A stretch of 64,000 nt of DNA from Climacteris rufus (lineage: Eukaryota; Chordata; Aves; Passeriformes; Climacteridae), in contig VZRZ01004225.1 in the NCBI GenBank assembly GCA_013398175.1, forward strand, positions 883,426 to 947,425, read 5' to 3'. Below the pieces are notes generated by a model. The model made no database searches. It worked only from the letters and a program-made list of their open reading frames with translations, and was not told where the DNA came from. Positions 62,826 to 64,000 of this stretch are shown here, in pieces. The position numbers and the translations under genes are program-made. The first letter of the stretch is position 1; each line of letters starts with the position of its first letter.

Positions 62826-64000
62826 GCAATATAATTGCAAGGCATATTCTACTTCTCTCTACAAATAAGATGGAGAAAAAAAACTGTTGAGCAAACCTGC
62901 CTAAAATTTTTCAAAAATATCACTGAAAAATTCTGTTTCAAACTTCTCTGAAAATTATTGTTGCATAACATTGAGTCTTTCTTCTACAGGAGAGGAGGAA
63001 TCTGAAGAATGAAGAGACACCTCCATGGCTGGAAAAGACACATTGCTGTGACAGCTCATGGAAAGATGTCTTCTGAAGAGAAAGGCTTATTTTGGTGAAT
63101 GATGATTTCAGAAAAAAAAAATTATGACTAAAGGGAAAAGTGAATGGCAGAAATAGACTGAAAATCAAAGCACTTCTAATAAAGGAAATAGTATTTTGAA
63201 GACTATGAACTGAAACTAAGAATTAGGGATAGCAGAAACATAATTTTGAGCTGTGTCTTGTTTACATTCAGTAACTAGTTGACACTTATGACCACTTGTG
63301 TATCTCTGATTTCAGAGCTAACCAGGCAGCAGGGACTCAACTGCTCTGGCTGCATACACAGCACATACACTGCTAATCAATTTGTTTTGTGAGGTTCAAA
63401 TAGCCTTTGGACCCACTGGTACATAGTACTTTTTGCTGAGCTAAGGGTATGTCTTTACAGTCACAATGAAGGGAAATGTGAAGTAGCTGTAAATGGGTTA
63501 ATGTGGTCACTGATAAGGTCTAGCTGTGAAAGGCTATGAAACTTTCCCAAGAAGCAAGATAAAGTAACTTTTTCATCTCTGTCCTACCACATCTGGGCTG
63601 TTTCCAGTCCCTAAACTACCTTATGCTGTTGTGTAAACACACTGTGTCTAAAGAAGATTTTTCTAATTAATCCCTAATTAACTTTATAGTTAATGAACAA
63701 AAACCCATTGTAAAAAATATCCTAGAAAGGTCTGAGCACACCCTTTTTCCATCTCATATTTTCCACTTTTACCCATCTTTCCATGCTTTTCCTTTTTCTT
63801 CTCCTAATTTTCCTATTTCACACCAGCTTATTTGAATTGGCACTTTCAACCACACACAAGTTTCTTACAAGAAAGGAGTTCATTGTGATCAGAGGACCTA
63901 AAGCTGTGTTGTGGGAGGGGAGATGGATCACTTTCTCAGGCACATGCAGTTCCAGAAGGCAACGTAGCTGGGAATGAAAATACTGAAGCAAATATTTATT
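62826..64000. other. Non-coding sequence, nothing recognised
   Basis: AT-rich to the window end. No gene, repeat or regulatory block could be supported. Confidence 0.5.

Noticed and set aside
1..64000. Bacterial or phage features (operons, Shine-Dalgarno sites, CRISPR arrays, attachment sites)
   Set aside because: Reading frames are short and uncorrelated, and CR1, MIR and LTR elements show the window is vertebrate nuclear DNA.

Overview
This window looks like non-coding vertebrate nuclear DNA from a bird. It is AT-rich (roughly 35-40 percent GC by eye) and has no long open reading frame. No run of bases resembles a CpG-island promoter, and I see no rRNA, tRNA, operon or prokaryotic signals. 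The assignment to birds rests mainly on a well-preserved 3' fragment of a CR1 LINE at about 48590-48796 on the minus strand. It carries the familiar avian CR1 tail sequence. Older amniote repeats support a reptile/bird lineage: a MIR-type SINE at about 22471-22665, an eroded CR1-like ORF2 end at about 5174-5310, and two or three pieces of the 'TTCAATGGG / GGATCAGRCCC' amniote repeat.

Layout. Positions 1-22470 are mostly unique sequence with small relics (CR1-like relic, amniote repeats at 6080-6232 and 14540-14602, several perfect hairpins). Positions 22471-30169 hold the MIR and long homopolymer tracts. A complex, homeobox-motif-rich block lies at 30170-30545. At 37975-38738 there is an abrupt GC-rich island that ends in what looks like an LTR, with a TATA-like box, a CT-rich stretch, AATAAA and terminal TG...CA. 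I read it as a solo LTR or the 3' end of an endogenous retrovirus. Positions 38739-47684 are again unique sequence with a (TG)n and an A/C-rich simple repeat. The block 47685-47960 is the strongest regulatory candidate: an approximately 28-bp module of CAATTAAGCT followed by CATATGCAAAT occurs twice, and one copy contains a 16-bp palindromic octamer.

Genes. None can be named. A few short exon candidates have good splice sites. On the minus strand, 53158-53262 encodes a membrane-spanning segment and is phase-compatible with 51622-51698. On the plus strand, 58977-59031 has a near-ideal acceptor and donor. These are hypotheses. Splice-like flanks around short open stretches also arise by chance in AT-rich DNA, and no similarity search was possible. 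The window is therefore best read as an intergenic desert or the inside of one or more large introns, with embedded candidate enhancers and a low load of recognisable repeats.

I found no convincing novel multi-gene system. The most worthwhile leads are the duplicated POU/homeodomain module, the membrane-segment exon pair, the strongly spliced 55-nt exon candidate and the LTR island.
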